The notes below the pieces were generated by a model, which was given only the letters and a program-made list of their open reading frames with translations, was not told the origin of the DNA and searched no databases. DNA of 64,000 bases, taken from positions 496,001 through 560,000 of the forward strand of contig NZ_CP011456.1 of the NCBI RefSeq assembly GCF_001277295.1, in the 5' to 3' direction. How positions within the stretch are numbered: position 1 is the stretch's first letter; each line of letters opens with the position of its first letter. The stretch is from Anabaena sp. WA102 (GTDB lineage: Bacteria > Cyanobacteriota > Cyanobacteriia > Cyanobacteriales > Nostocaceae). The position numbers were made by a program, and so were the translations under genes. This document shows positions 24,389-32,454 of the stretch, in pieces.

Positions 24389-24435
24389 ATTCGTAATTAT
24401 ACAAAAAATTACCCTATTTCTTTTTAATTTACTTA

Positions 24436-24494
24436 AGTAGGTTGGCATTGAAAATTGTCGTTATGGCAAGAGGCAAAGGGCAGGAGTGAAGAAT
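24436..24494 (+). mobile_element. 126-bp MITE, truncated 5' half
   Basis: AGTAGGTTGGCATTGAAAA and the following bases match the first half of the 126-bp element, flanked on the left by TA. The similarity stops near 24494, so the 3' half is missing or replaced. Confidence 0.65.
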
Positions 24495-24549
24495 CTGTGG
24501 GATTTTGATTTTTACAGTTCTAGACTCCGACTGGGAATGAGGATTGAGT

Positions 24550-25311
24550 TCAAAGCTGCCGATTTACTAAGGTAGCACTGGCTTGGTCAACTGGCATAAG
24601 TATGACTTCGTTAATATTAACGTGACTGGCTCTAGTGGCACAGAAAAAGATCACATCAGCTACATCATCAGGAGTTAGGGGGTTAACACCTGCATACACC
24701 TTTTTCGCCCGTTCTGTATCACCATGAAACCGGACTTGACTAAATTCTGTTTCTACCATACCAGGATCTACAGATGTCACTCGCACGGGAGTTCCTAAAA
24801 GGTCTTGTTTTAAGCCTTCAGAAATGGCTTTAACGGCGGCTTTTGTTCCACAATAGACATTACCCCCAGGATAGGTTTGATGTCCGGCAATAGAACCGAT
24901 ATTGATAACATGACCATGATTCCGTTCTACCATTCCGGGGACAACATAACGGGTGAGGTAAAGCAACCCTTTGATGTTAGTATCAATCATTTCTTCCCAG
25001 TCTTGAAAGTCGCCTTCCTGTAATTTACTTAAACCGCGACTTAAACCAGCATTGTTAATGAGAATATCAATATTTTTCCAAGATGAGGGTAAGTTAGCAA
25101 TAGCAGATTCTACCGCCAAGCGATCGCACACATCAAGTTGTAATAAATGGATTTTCTCTGATGGAATATCCAACGAATTAGCTAATTGCTGTAACCGTTC
25201 CCACCGTCGTGCAGCTAAAATCAGTTTTGCACCAGCATGAGCAAAAATCTTGGCACAAGCAGCACCAATACCGCTACTTGCACCAGTAATGAAAACAATT
25301 TGGTTTTGCAT
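24550..25311 (-). CDS. SDR-family oxidoreductase (YdfG-like)
   Basis: A 253-residue NADP-dependent short-chain dehydrogenase. TGASSGIGAACAKI is the nucleotide-binding start (residues about 9-22), NNAG is present, and catalytic Tyr-x-x-x-Lys is seen in YCGTKAAVKAI (about 148-158). The substrate is probably a small hydroxy acid (serine/3-hydroxy acid type) by likeness to YdfG; not certain. I start at the ATG at 25311 (MQNQIVFITG). A longer frame exists from a TTG at 25347, but those 12 codons are made by a dispersed palindrome and are unlikely to be protein. Confidence 0.85.
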   Translation of the reverse strand: MQNQIVFITGASSGIGAACAKIFAHAGAKLILAARRWERLQQLANSLDIPSEKIHLLQLDVCDRLAVESAIANLPSSWKNIDILINNAGLSRGLSKLQEGDFQDWEEMIDTNIKGLLYLTRYVVPGMVERNHGHVINIGSIAGHQTYPGGNVYCGTKAAVKAISEGLKQDLLGTPVRVTSVDPGMVETEFSQVRFHGDTERAKKVYAGVNPLTPDDVADVIFFCATRASHVNINEVILMPVDQASATLVNRQL

Positions 25312-25322
25312 AGAAAAGTCCA

Positions 25323-25345
25323 GTAGGGGCGCAGGGCCTGCGCCC
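25323..25345. repeat. GGGCGCAGG palindrome, copy beside the SDR start
   Basis: GTAGGGGCGCAGGGCCTGCG followed by CCC. It lies in the 5' leader of the SDR gene, 11 bases before the chosen ATG, so it will form a hairpin in the leader RNA. Confidence 0.75.
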
Positions 25346-25398
25346 AAAAGTTAAATGCACCCAACAGTTAAAATAGTTATTACCCAGTCCCCAATCCC

Positions 25399-26211
25399 CT
25401 ACTTCTTGACTACCTGCAACCGTTGAGTAATAATAGTCATATCTTCACCTCGGCGAATTACAGCGGAAATCCATTGAGGTCCGGGAGTAGAGGGTGCGCG
25501 TCCTATTTTGAAGAGTCCACCAGAATTGAGAAATTCTAAATTTGCAATTGTGGGGTTGAGGAGTTTACTGCTTTGAATGGGTTCTTCTATGGCTGTTCCC
25601 AAGAGAAAATCTTCACCTAATGGTTCTTGGACAATGGCATCAAAACTATATTTTTCCCCAACTTTTACCTGTTGTGGTAATTTAATTTCTACTTGGGGTG
25701 GTTTACTGCCAGCGGTTAGTTGAGTCCGTTCTGATAAAATATCTTGATGAACGATTTTTGCACCTGCGACTTTTTGCCGCGATTTAATTGTAGATTGCAG
25801 AGTTAAATTATTATTACCTGATGCTGGTAAACCGCTAATTGTGGTGACAGTATCCGCAATAATTGTATTGCCTTCCGATTTCCAAGATTCTAGCTTGGTT
25901 GTGTAACGTAATTTGGGATATCGTTTCCAAAGTCCTGTTAAGGCTTGTTCCATTGCTTTGCGATTCAAACCGTCACCATGAGTAAATGTAGGGCTATAAA
26001 ATTCCATGACACCGTTCACATTACCTTGATTAGCAGCATTATTAATTTGTGTTAATAGGTTAGTGAGTGTAGCAGGGGCATTTCCGGGTTGACCAGCTTG
26101 TGCCAATTGCCAGGTGCTGGATAAACCAATTGCTAGTACACTGGAAATTAGGGAAATACTCGTGATCAATGTTTTGTTACGTTTCATTAATAAGGAGATA
26201 ATTTTAGTCAT
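25399..26211 (-). CDS. Exported NTF2-like domain protein
   Basis: About 270 residues with a signal peptide (ITSISLISSVLAIGLSSTWQLAQAG). The segment LTQINNAANQGNVNGVMEFYSPTFTHGDGLNRKAMEQALTGLW and the following strands match a nuclear-transport-factor-2-like cone fold, then a C-terminal beta domain with VKVGEKYSFDAIVQEPL. No catalytic residues can be named, so its job is unknown. The start at ATG 26211 (MTKIISLL) is preferred over a TTG ten codons upstream; ATG 26187 (MKRNK) is another option. Divergent from murG. Confidence 0.65.
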   Translation of the reverse strand: MTKIISLLMKRNKTLITSISLISSVLAIGLSSTWQLAQAGQPGNAPATLTNLLTQINNAANQGNVNGVMEFYSPTFTHGDGLNRKAMEQALTGLWKRYPKLRYTTKLESWKSEGNTIIADTVTTISGLPASGNNNLTLQSTIKSRQKVAGAKIVHQDILSERTQLTAGSKPPQVEIKLPQQVKVGEKYSFDAIVQEPLGEDFLLGTAIEEPIQSSKLLNPTIANLEFLNSGGLFKIGRAPSTPGPQWISAVIRRGEDMTIITQRLQVVKK

Positions 26212-26296
26212 AGGGAAGATTTTAGTGATTTGATGATACAAGATCAGGAATTTGTTTTATCTTAATGAAACTGGGAGATAAATGGTATAGTCGGGA

Positions 26297-27370
26297 ATGG
26301 TAAATCCATCAATTAGATTACTCATAGCAGCTAGTGGGACAGGTGGACACTTGTTTCCGGCGATCGCATTGGCTGAAAAACTGCCAGAATACAATATTGA
26401 ATGGCTGGGTGTGCCAAATCGCCTAGAAACTCAGTTAGTTCCCAAGATATATCCTTTAAATACGGTTGCTGTTGAAGGGTTTCAGCAAGGTTTGAGTCTT
26501 GGTTCTGTCCGCACCTTGTGGAAATTAATCAGTTCGATTCTTAAAGTTAGACGGATTTTGCAACAAGGAAAGTTCCAAGGAGTTTTCACCACAGGGGGTT
26601 ATATTGCCGGTCCTGCGGTGATTGCAGCGCGTTCTTTGGGTTTACCTGTGGTTTTTCATGAATCTAATGCAATACCTGGCAAAGTTACCCGCTTTTTTGG
26701 GCCTTGGTGTAAGGCAGTGGCAATAGGATTTGATGTAACTACTCAATATTTACCTGGGACAAAAACTGTCTATGTGGGTACTCCTGTTCGTTCTCAGTTT
26801 TTAGATGAGTCTGTTAATAACACTTTAGATTTACCTATTCCTGATGGTGTGCCTCTAATTGTGGTGTTTGGTGGTAGTCAGGGGGCTGTAGCTGTCAATA
26901 AATTAGTCCGACAGTCTGCGGACGCTTTGTTTCAATCCGGTGCTTATATTGTGCATTTAACGGGTGATAATGATCCTGATATTAATAGTCTTCAACATCC
27001 TCAATATATTGCTTTGGCTTTTTATGATCATATGGCGGCTTTGTTGCGAAGAGCTAATTTAGCTATTAGTCGTTCTGGTGCAGGTAGCTTGACAGAATTG
27101 GCAGTTTGTGGTACTCCAGCAATTTTGATTCCCTATCCCTTTGCGGCAGAAGATCATCAATCTTATAATGCGGCAGTATTTACTCAAGCTGGTGCGGCTT
27201 TGTCCTTTAAACAGTCGGATTTAACTCCAGAAATATTTACAACTCAGGTATTGAATTTGTTGCAGTCTCCGACGGAATTAGGGAAAATGGGAGAGAAGGC
27301 CAAAGCGATCGCTGTTCCTGATAGTGCAGATAAATTGGCGACTTTGGTGAGAGAGGCGATCGGCAATTAA
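26297..27370 (+). CDS. murG: UDP-N-acetylglucosamine transferase MurG
   Basis: Peripheral membrane glycosyltransferase that adds GlcNAc to lipid I to make lipid II in peptidoglycan synthesis. The N-terminal G-loop SGTGGHLFPAIALAE (about residues 14-28) and the second G-loop GGSQGAVAVN (about 191-200) are clear, and SRSGAGSLTELAVCGTPAILIPYPFAAEDHQ (about 255-285) forms the UDP-GlcNAc site. The 357-residue length is typical. A long repeat-filled region follows. Confidence 0.93.
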   Translation: MVNPSIRLLIAASGTGGHLFPAIALAEKLPEYNIEWLGVPNRLETQLVPKIYPLNTVAVEGFQQGLSLGSVRTLWKLISSILKVRRILQQGKFQGVFTTGGYIAGPAVIAARSLGLPVVFHESNAIPGKVTRFFGPWCKAVAIGFDVTTQYLPGTKTVYVGTPVRSQFLDESVNNTLDLPIPDGVPLIVVFGGSQGAVAVNKLVRQSADALFQSGAYIVHLTGDNDPDINSLQHPQYIALAFYDHMAALLRRANLAISRSGAGSLTELAVCGTPAILIPYPFAAEDHQSYNAAVFTQAGAALSFKQSDLTPEIFTTQVLNLLQSPTELGKMGEKAKAIAVPDSADKLATLVREAIGN

Positions 27371-27565
27371 TTCCCATTAACTCAAAATAGTCATTCCTAA
27401 ATTGTGAGCATTTGGTGATATGGCGCGGTAGGATAGATAATATCTCTCAGATTTGCAACAATCGTTTACAAGTATTACAAAAACACAGCATATTTTAAAC
27501 GAATGAGGTACAGGATTTAAATTCAAAGCCAGACAGAAAGCCAGTTTTACTCCTGACTCCTGACT

Positions 27566-27588
27566 GGGCGCAGACCCTGCGCCCCTAC
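27566..27588. repeat. GGGCGCAG palindrome, intergenic copy
   Basis: GGGCGCAGACCCTGCGCCCC, one base different from the canonical palindrome in the centre, followed by TAC. Member of the family that also occurs inside hglE. Confidence 0.7.
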
Positions 27589-27834
27589 CTCCTGAATTCT
27601 GCTGTAAGTAACACTCTAAAAGATTTACCAGCCGCCACTACGGTGGACTAATGACTATATTTACATTGAACTAGGAAAATTGCGAACTTTTGTAGCGATA
27701 TACTAAACACGGTTAGGACATGGACTTTTACGAAATTACGAAAAACCTAAATTTGTAGGGGTAAAGCAAGAGCTTCATTGGTGTCAACTTAACGTAAAAC
27801 CCATAGCCCGCCTGGGAATGAATTCCCAGTCTAA

Positions 27835-27956
27835 GGGACTTCCAAATAAAAAAATACTCAACCACCTAACGCAAAAATCTCTCAAACCCTTATTCCTCTG
27901 TGTCCTCTGCGCCTCTGTGGTTCGTTAATCAGGATAATTTATTTCTTGGAAGTCCC
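27835..27956. mobile_element. 122-bp MITE with GGGACTTCCAA ends
   Basis: Ends GGGACTTCCAA and TTGGAAGTCCC, perfect 11-bp inverted repeats, flanked by TAA on both sides (27832-27834 and 27957-27959). The interior contains CTCTGTGTCCTCTGCGCC-like sequence also seen in other gaps. A related copy is nested inside another element at 60125-60233. Confidence 0.8.
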
Positions 27957-28009
27957 TAATAGCATTAACGTAAAACCCATAGCCCGCCTGGGAATGAATT
28001 CCCAGTCTA

Positions 28010-28135
28010 AGTAGGTGAGCGTTGAAAATTGTCGTTATGGCAAGGCAAAAGGCAAGAGGCAAGAGGCAAGAGTGAAGAGGGTTTGGGCGATTTTACATTT
28101 CTTTACACAGTTTGGTTTTATTGTGTTCACCTACT
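28010..28135 (+). mobile_element. 126-bp MITE, copy 3
   Basis: AGTAGGTGAGCG start and GTTCACCTACT end, flanked by TA. It is inserted in the second copy of the duplicated CAGTCTAATAGC site; the first copy holds the GGGACTTCCAA element. It has the same 126-bp length as the other full copies. Confidence 0.9.
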
Positions 28136-28443
28136 TAATAGCAGAAGTTGTCTTTTGATGACTAAATAACCCAGAAATTTTTGAGTAAACTTTAGTTTAC
28201 TTTCGCTATTAGCCCGGAAATTCATTTCTGGGTGGGTGTGGAAGCCAACAAATAAGCCATCTGTAGCCTAAGTTGACACCAATGAGCACTGCTAAATCCC
28301 TACCCACAAAATCAAATGAATAAGCCGTGTTGAGTATAGTTTGACTTTTATTATGAGAGAAGAGGACAAAGGGCATTTTCTAACAATGATAAAAGCCTGT
28401 TGTCATCAGTTTCTGATATTCCCAATGTGACTAATTTGCTGAA

Positions 28444-29229
28444 ATGGAAAATAATCACAACAGTTTGACAAAGCTAAATAAGGAGAATCGGGGTTTGGGA
28501 ATGGAACGGTGGAAACAAGACTTCAAAAATGACCTGATTGCTGGTTTGCTGGTGGTAATTCCCCTGGCAACCACAATCTGGTTAACAATTACCATAGCTA
28601 CCTGGGTAATTAACTTTCTCACCCAAGTTCCTAAACAACTTAATCCCTTTGATGGCTTAAATCCGATATTAGTGAATATACTTAATTTGCTAGTAGGATT
28701 AGCCGTGCCATTATTAAGTATTCTGGCTATCGGTTTAATGGCTAGGAATATTGCTGGGCGATGGTTATTAGATTTCGGTGAACGGTTATTACAAGCGATT
28801 CCTCTGGCAGGACAGGTATATAAAACTCTTAAGCAACTCTTAGAAACTCTCCTAAAAGATTCTAATGGTAAATTTCGACGGGTAGTTTTAGTAGAATACC
28901 CTCGTCCGGGCATTTGGGCGATCGCATTTGTCACCGGCGCAATTAGCAATGAAATCCAAAGTCAAATATCCCGTCCCGTCATCAGTCTATTTATTCCCAC
29001 TACCCCTAATCCGACCACAGGATGGTATGCAGTAGTACCAGAAGAGGATGTAATTAATCTCTCTATATCCGTAGAGGATGCTTTTAAGATAGTTGTGTCA
29101 GGTGGTATAGTCGCCCCTAATATTCCATCACCAGAGCTTTCTGCACTGTCAGCAGGATCATCTTTAGAAATACAACAGCGGGAAATTCCCGAAATAGAAA
29201 CTAAACTCGATACCAACCTAGCAAAGTGA
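28444..29229 (+). CDS. DUF502 membrane protein
   Basis: A 261-residue protein with two hydrophobic stretches (about residues 29-52, LIAGLLVVIPLATTIWLTITIA, and 75-100, ILVNILNLLVGLAVPLLSILAIGLM) and the family landmark IPLAGQVYKTLKQLLETLL followed by GKFRRVVLVEYPRPGIWAIAFVTG. DUF502 proteins are found next to nusB and ftsY in many cyanobacteria; function unknown, located in the cytoplasmic membrane. A second ATG at codon 20 (MERWKQDFKNDL) is a plausible shorter start that would still include the whole conserved region. Confidence 0.85.
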   Translation: MENNHNSLTKLNKENRGLGMERWKQDFKNDLIAGLLVVIPLATTIWLTITIATWVINFLTQVPKQLNPFDGLNPILVNILNLLVGLAVPLLSILAIGLMARNIAGRWLLDFGERLLQAIPLAGQVYKTLKQLLETLLKDSNGKFRRVVLVEYPRPGIWAIAFVTGAISNEIQSQISRPVISLFIPTTPNPTTGWYAVVPEEDVINLSISVEDAFKIVVSGGIVAPNIPSPELSALSAGSSLEIQQREIPEIETKLDTNLAK

Positions 29230-29296
29230 ACAAAAAATAGATAAGCTAATTGTTCATCTGTGCTAGAACTCATATATTTTTCATCATCCCAACTGT

Positions 29297-29938
29297 ATGC
29301 AACGTCGTAAACCCCAACAAATAGCCCGCGAATTGGCTCTGTTAAGCCTTAGCCAATTACCAATTAACCCCAAGAAACTGGAAACCCTATCAGACGAGCA
29401 ATTAGTCTCTAAGTTAGTTTTAGGGGCAGTCCGTACCCTGACATTAGAGGTACAGGACACATTGAACAATGCCGCGGGCGAACTACAACGGAGTAATGAT
29501 CGCCTATTAACTAGCGAAACTAGAGCCGCTGACTTAAATACGGCTAGAACTATGTTGAAAGAGGCAATTTCCTATACCCAAATAGCTATCAATCAATTAG
29601 GTACATCCGTTGATTTTCCTGAATTAATTCAGTTAGCTAATCAAGATAAGGAAGTTCGTAATTACGCTAAAGCTATTATTATTACCGTTAGTGAAAATCA
29701 TCAGGCTATCGAAGAATATATTTCTCATGCTTTAGTAGATTGGCAAGTTACCCGTCTAGCCCAAATTGATAGAGATATCCTGCAAATAGCCACCGCAGAA
29801 ATAAAGTTTATGAAAGTTCCCAATAGTATTGCCATTAACGAAGCTGTAGAATTAGCTAAACGCTACAGTGGAGAAGACGGACACCGTTTTATTAATGGTG
29901 TTCTCCGTCGAGTTAGCGAACAAAAACAACCTGTTTGA
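29297..29938 (+). CDS. nusB: Transcription antitermination factor NusB
   Basis: RNA-binding protein of rRNA transcription antitermination. The C-terminal all-helical NusB domain is evident: LVDWQVTRLAQIDRDILQIATAEIKFM and NSIAINEAVELAKRYSGEDGHRFINGVLRRV (about residues 145-208). The first about 80 residues are an extension typical of cyanobacterial NusB. The 213-residue length fits that group. It lies between DUF502 and ftsY, a conserved arrangement. Confidence 0.9.
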   Translation: MQRRKPQQIARELALLSLSQLPINPKKLETLSDEQLVSKLVLGAVRTLTLEVQDTLNNAAGELQRSNDRLLTSETRAADLNTARTMLKEAISYTQIAINQLGTSVDFPELIQLANQDKEVRNYAKAIIITVSENHQAIEEYISHALVDWQVTRLAQIDRDILQIATAEIKFMKVPNSIAINEAVELAKRYSGEDGHRFINGVLRRVSEQKQPV

Positions 29939-29984
29939 ATTAGTCATTAGTCATTAGTCAGTTGTCAGTTGCAAAACTATTATT

Positions 29985-30054
29985 CATTACCCATTACCCA
30001 TTACCCATTACCCATTACCCATTACCCATTACCCATTACCCATTACCCATTCCC
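29985..30054. repeat. Heptad tandem repeat (CATTACC) before ftsY
   Basis: Nine exact CATTACC units (29985-30047) plus one degenerate CATTCCC, ending ten bases before the ftsY start. Short TAGTCAT and GTTGTCA units lie just upstream. Heptanucleotide arrays of this kind (STRRs) are a hallmark of heterocystous cyanobacteria. Spacing between ribosome site and start is taken up by this array. Confidence 0.85.
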
Positions 30055-30063
30055 TAAACTACA

Positions 30064-31533
30064 ATGGCTTTTAATTGGTTTCGTCGTCCGAATAATGAAT
30101 CTGCTGATACTCCTGAAACTCAAAATCAGGAGGAAACACCCGCAGTAGAAGCAACTGAAACAGAAACAACCGGACTAGATACGGCGGATTTGTTGGCTTT
30201 TGCTAAAGCTGCTTATAAAAATATTCAAGAAAAACAACAAATAGAACCAGAATCACCTGTAGCTGTTGAAGAAAATACTATTACTGAAGAAATAGTAGAA
30301 ACTGAAGCAGAAGAAGAAACTGCACCGATAGAAATCGCCACCAATATAGCAGAAATTACTGAGGATGTTGTCAGTGAATTAGAAACAGCTAATTTATCTT
30401 TTTTAGAACGGGCTGCGGCTGAAAGAGAAGCTAAACAGGAGAAATTAATTGCTAGTGCGATAGAAACAGAGATTCCAGAAACACCGACAACCCCAATAGC
30501 AGCAGAAGTCGAGATTCCAGAACTGGTGTTTGATGATGGGTTTAAGTGGTCAGCCAAGGTTTTAGCCGCCCAAGGGAGAAAAGCTGAAGATATTTCTCTA
30601 GAAGAAATTACTTGGTTGAAAAAACTGCGCCAAGGTTTAGATAAAACCCGACGGAATATTCTCAACCAACTCAAAGCAATTGTTGGTCAAGGACCTCTTA
30701 ATCAAGCGGCTGTAAATGAAATTGAATCATTACTTCTACAGGCAGATGTGGGTGTAGAGGCAACGGATTATATTATTGCTGCGCTCCAGAAAAAAATCCT
30801 GGCGGAAGTTACTCCACCGGAACAAGCGATCGCTTATCTGAAAGAAATTCTCAGAGGTATGCTAGATGCACCCCTGCAAAACCAAGATAAACCCAGCTTT
30901 GCACCGGAAAAAGACCAACTTACCATTTGGTTAATTACCGGAGTCAATGGCGCGGGAAAAACTACCACCATCGGTAAAATTTCTCATCTAGCCCAAAAAT
31001 CTGGTTATAAATGCCTGATTGGGGCGGCAGATACATTCCGGGCGGCGGCTGTGGAACAAGTCAAAGTTTGGGGAAATAGAAGCGGTGTAGAAGTTATCGC
31101 CAATCCTGGGAAAAACACAGATCCAGCAGCAGTGGTATTTGATGCGATCGCCGCCGCCCAATCAAGAGAAACCGAACTACTATTAATAGATACCGCTGGG
31201 AGACTGCAAAACAAGAAAAACCTCATGGACGAACTCAGCAAAATCCGCAAAATCATAGATAAAAAAGCCCCTAATGCCCGCGTTGAATCCCTGTTAGTTC
31301 TCGATTCCACCTTGGGACAAAATGGACTGCGACAAGCTGAAGTATTTTCCCAAGCAGCCCAACTCAGTGGCGTTGTTTTAACCAAATTAGACGGAACAGG
31401 TAAAGGGGGTGTAGCGATCGCTGTCGTCCAGCAATTAGGCTTACCTATCCGTTTTATAGGCGCTGGTGAAGGAATTGAAGATTTGCGTCCATTTTCTAGT
31501 TACGAATTTGTAGAAGCATTACTAAGCGGTTGA
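30064..31533 (+). CDS. ftsY: Signal recognition particle receptor FtsY
   Basis: GTPase that docks the signal recognition particle at the membrane for co-translational insertion. The C-terminal NG domain starts about residue 170: G1 GVNGAGKTTTIGK (about 293-305), DTFRAAAVEQ, G3 DTAGRLQNK and G4 TKLDGTGKGG are all present. The N-terminal about 160 residues form a very acidic, Glu/Thr-rich extension (QEETPAVEATETETT), as seen in the A-domain of many FtsY proteins. 489 residues; complete. Confidence 0.93.
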   Translation: MAFNWFRRPNNESADTPETQNQEETPAVEATETETTGLDTADLLAFAKAAYKNIQEKQQIEPESPVAVEENTITEEIVETEAEEETAPIEIATNIAEITEDVVSELETANLSFLERAAAEREAKQEKLIASAIETEIPETPTTPIAAEVEIPELVFDDGFKWSAKVLAAQGRKAEDISLEEITWLKKLRQGLDKTRRNILNQLKAIVGQGPLNQAAVNEIESLLLQADVGVEATDYIIAALQKKILAEVTPPEQAIAYLKEILRGMLDAPLQNQDKPSFAPEKDQLTIWLITGVNGAGKTTTIGKISHLAQKSGYKCLIGAADTFRAAAVEQVKVWGNRSGVEVIANPGKNTDPAAVVFDAIAAAQSRETELLLIDTAGRLQNKKNLMDELSKIRKIIDKKAPNARVESLLVLDSTLGQNGLRQAEVFSQAAQLSGVVLTKLDGTGKGGVAIAVVQQLGLPIRFIGAGEGIEDLRPFSSYEFVEALLSG

Positions 31534-31682
31534 TAACGCCATCAAAAAAGCGATTATAAGTCGCGGATACACAGACAAAACCCACTTTCGTGGGTTAAGA
31601 AGCCTTAATTTTTCATTAGTCCAGGTATCCCTTACGGGATCACAAGTTAGGTTTATTCAGCAAGCCCTAATTACTTACTTAA

Positions 31683-32037
31683 TATACTAAACACGGGTGA
31701 GATTTAAACTTTTGCCAAATGACAAAGAACCCAGATGTGTAGGGGTAAAGCAAAAGCTGATATGTGTCAACTTAAGCTCAAATCCCTACCACATCTCGTT
31801 CCTAGTCTCTGACTAGGAATGCAGTTGATGAGGCTCTGCCTCTAATATTATTGAAGGCAGAGCCTTCTAGAATTCATTCCCAGTCAGAGACTGGGAATGA
31901 GATGACTTGAGTTCTTTGCGTGATAGAGGTTTTACGTTAAGTTGACACCAATGAAGCTCTTGCTTTACCCCTTGTATCGTAATAAGGAGAGAAAAGAGTA
32001 AAATCTTAACTCAAGCAATCAAGCCGTTTTGAGTATA
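31683..32037. mobile_element. 355-bp foldback element, relative of 27699-28338
   Basis: TATACTAAACACGG at the left and the complement-like CCGTTTTGAGTATA at the right. Both arms carry the same GGGGTAAAGCAA and TGTCAACTTAA blocks as the longer element at 27.7-28.3 kb. The interior is a palindromic set around GACTAGGAATG and CATTCCCAGTC. No coding capacity. Confidence 0.6.
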
Positions 32038-32039
32038 AC

Positions 32040-32215
32040 AAAAACCCCAGAAGTAAAACTTCTGAGGTATAAAGAGTTTTAGGAACGATTGAGAACAATA
32101 GCAATGTTGTGATCAGTTGGAGTAGGCAATCTTTAAACTGATCACAAAATAGCCTTGTCAGCATCTCAAACTAAGAACCTAAAAGCCCACAGGTCAACTA
32201 CTTAAATACTCTAGC
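32040..32215 (-). ncRNA. Candidate small RNA or long 3' UTR ending in an intrinsic terminator
   Basis: On the minus strand, CCTCAGAAGT and ACTTCTGGGG form a stem (about 32044-32067) followed by TTTTTG, a good intrinsic terminator. Upstream lies a 12-bp perfect inverted repeat, TTGTGATCAGTT (32107-32118) with AACTGATCACAA (32136-32147). This could be a small RNA or simply the 3' region of hglT, which is transcribed in the same direction and ends 240 bases before. Confidence 0.35.
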
Positions 32216-32321
32216 AGAGGTCTTTTTATCTCAGTAGCCAAGTTGGCATTTTTTAAACTCTCAACTAGTAGTTCGTCAAATTTATTTTGACGGGTAATAA
32301 TCGGAAAAACTTCTGTTCTTC

Positions 32322-32430
32322 CCTCCCCTACCTCCCCTACCCCCCTACCTCCCCTACCCCCCTACCTCCCCCCCTACCTCCCCTACCTCCCCTACCCCCC
32401 TACCTCCCCTACCTCCCCTACCCCCTCTCC
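32322..32430. repeat. C-rich tandem array (CCCCTACCTC type)
   Basis: Repeated CTACCTCCCC and CTACCCCC units. It is the reverse-complement partner in kind of the G-rich array at 11454-11602, and begins about 25 bases after the hglT stop (on the minus strand, downstream). Confidence 0.8.
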
Positions 32431-32454
32431 CGTCATTTTCGGGTTGACAGACTA

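Larger units (their letters stand above)
27699..28338. mobile_element. 640-bp foldback element with long inverted arms
   Basis: TATACTAAACACGG (27699-27712) and CCGTGTTGAGTATA (28325-28338) are near-perfect inverted ends. The arms continue about 100 bp, to TGTCAACTTAA on the left and its complement on the right (from 28269). The interior is a duplicated CTGGGAATGAATTCCCAG segment, each copy carrying a different MITE. A shorter relative is at 31683-32037. Confidence 0.65.
27371..28443. other. Gene-free, repeat-rich region between murG and the DUF502 gene
   Basis: No gene. It holds a GGGCGCAGG palindrome (27566-27588), a foldback element (27699-28338) with two nested MITEs, and paired palindromes CTGGGAATG/CATTCCCAG. 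The end near 28340-28443 is the leader of the DUF502 gene. No RNA gene was recognised. Confidence 0.6.
31534..32454. other. Gene-free region between ftsY and hglT
   Basis: It contains a small hairpin (AACCCAC/GTGGGTT near 31579-31596), the foldback element at 31683-32037, a minus-strand terminator-like hairpin and inverted repeat (32040-32150) and a C-rich tandem array (32322-32430). No protein gene is supported. Confidence 0.6.

Noticed and set aside
25312..25347. TTG-started extension of the SDR gene
   Set aside because: The extra residues are entirely encoded by a dispersed palindrome; the ATG at 25311 starts at the conserved family position.
29985..30054. CRISPR-like regular repeats
   Set aside because: The units are heptamers without spacers (STRR type). 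The same holds for 39563-39747; no CRISPR array or cas gene is present.
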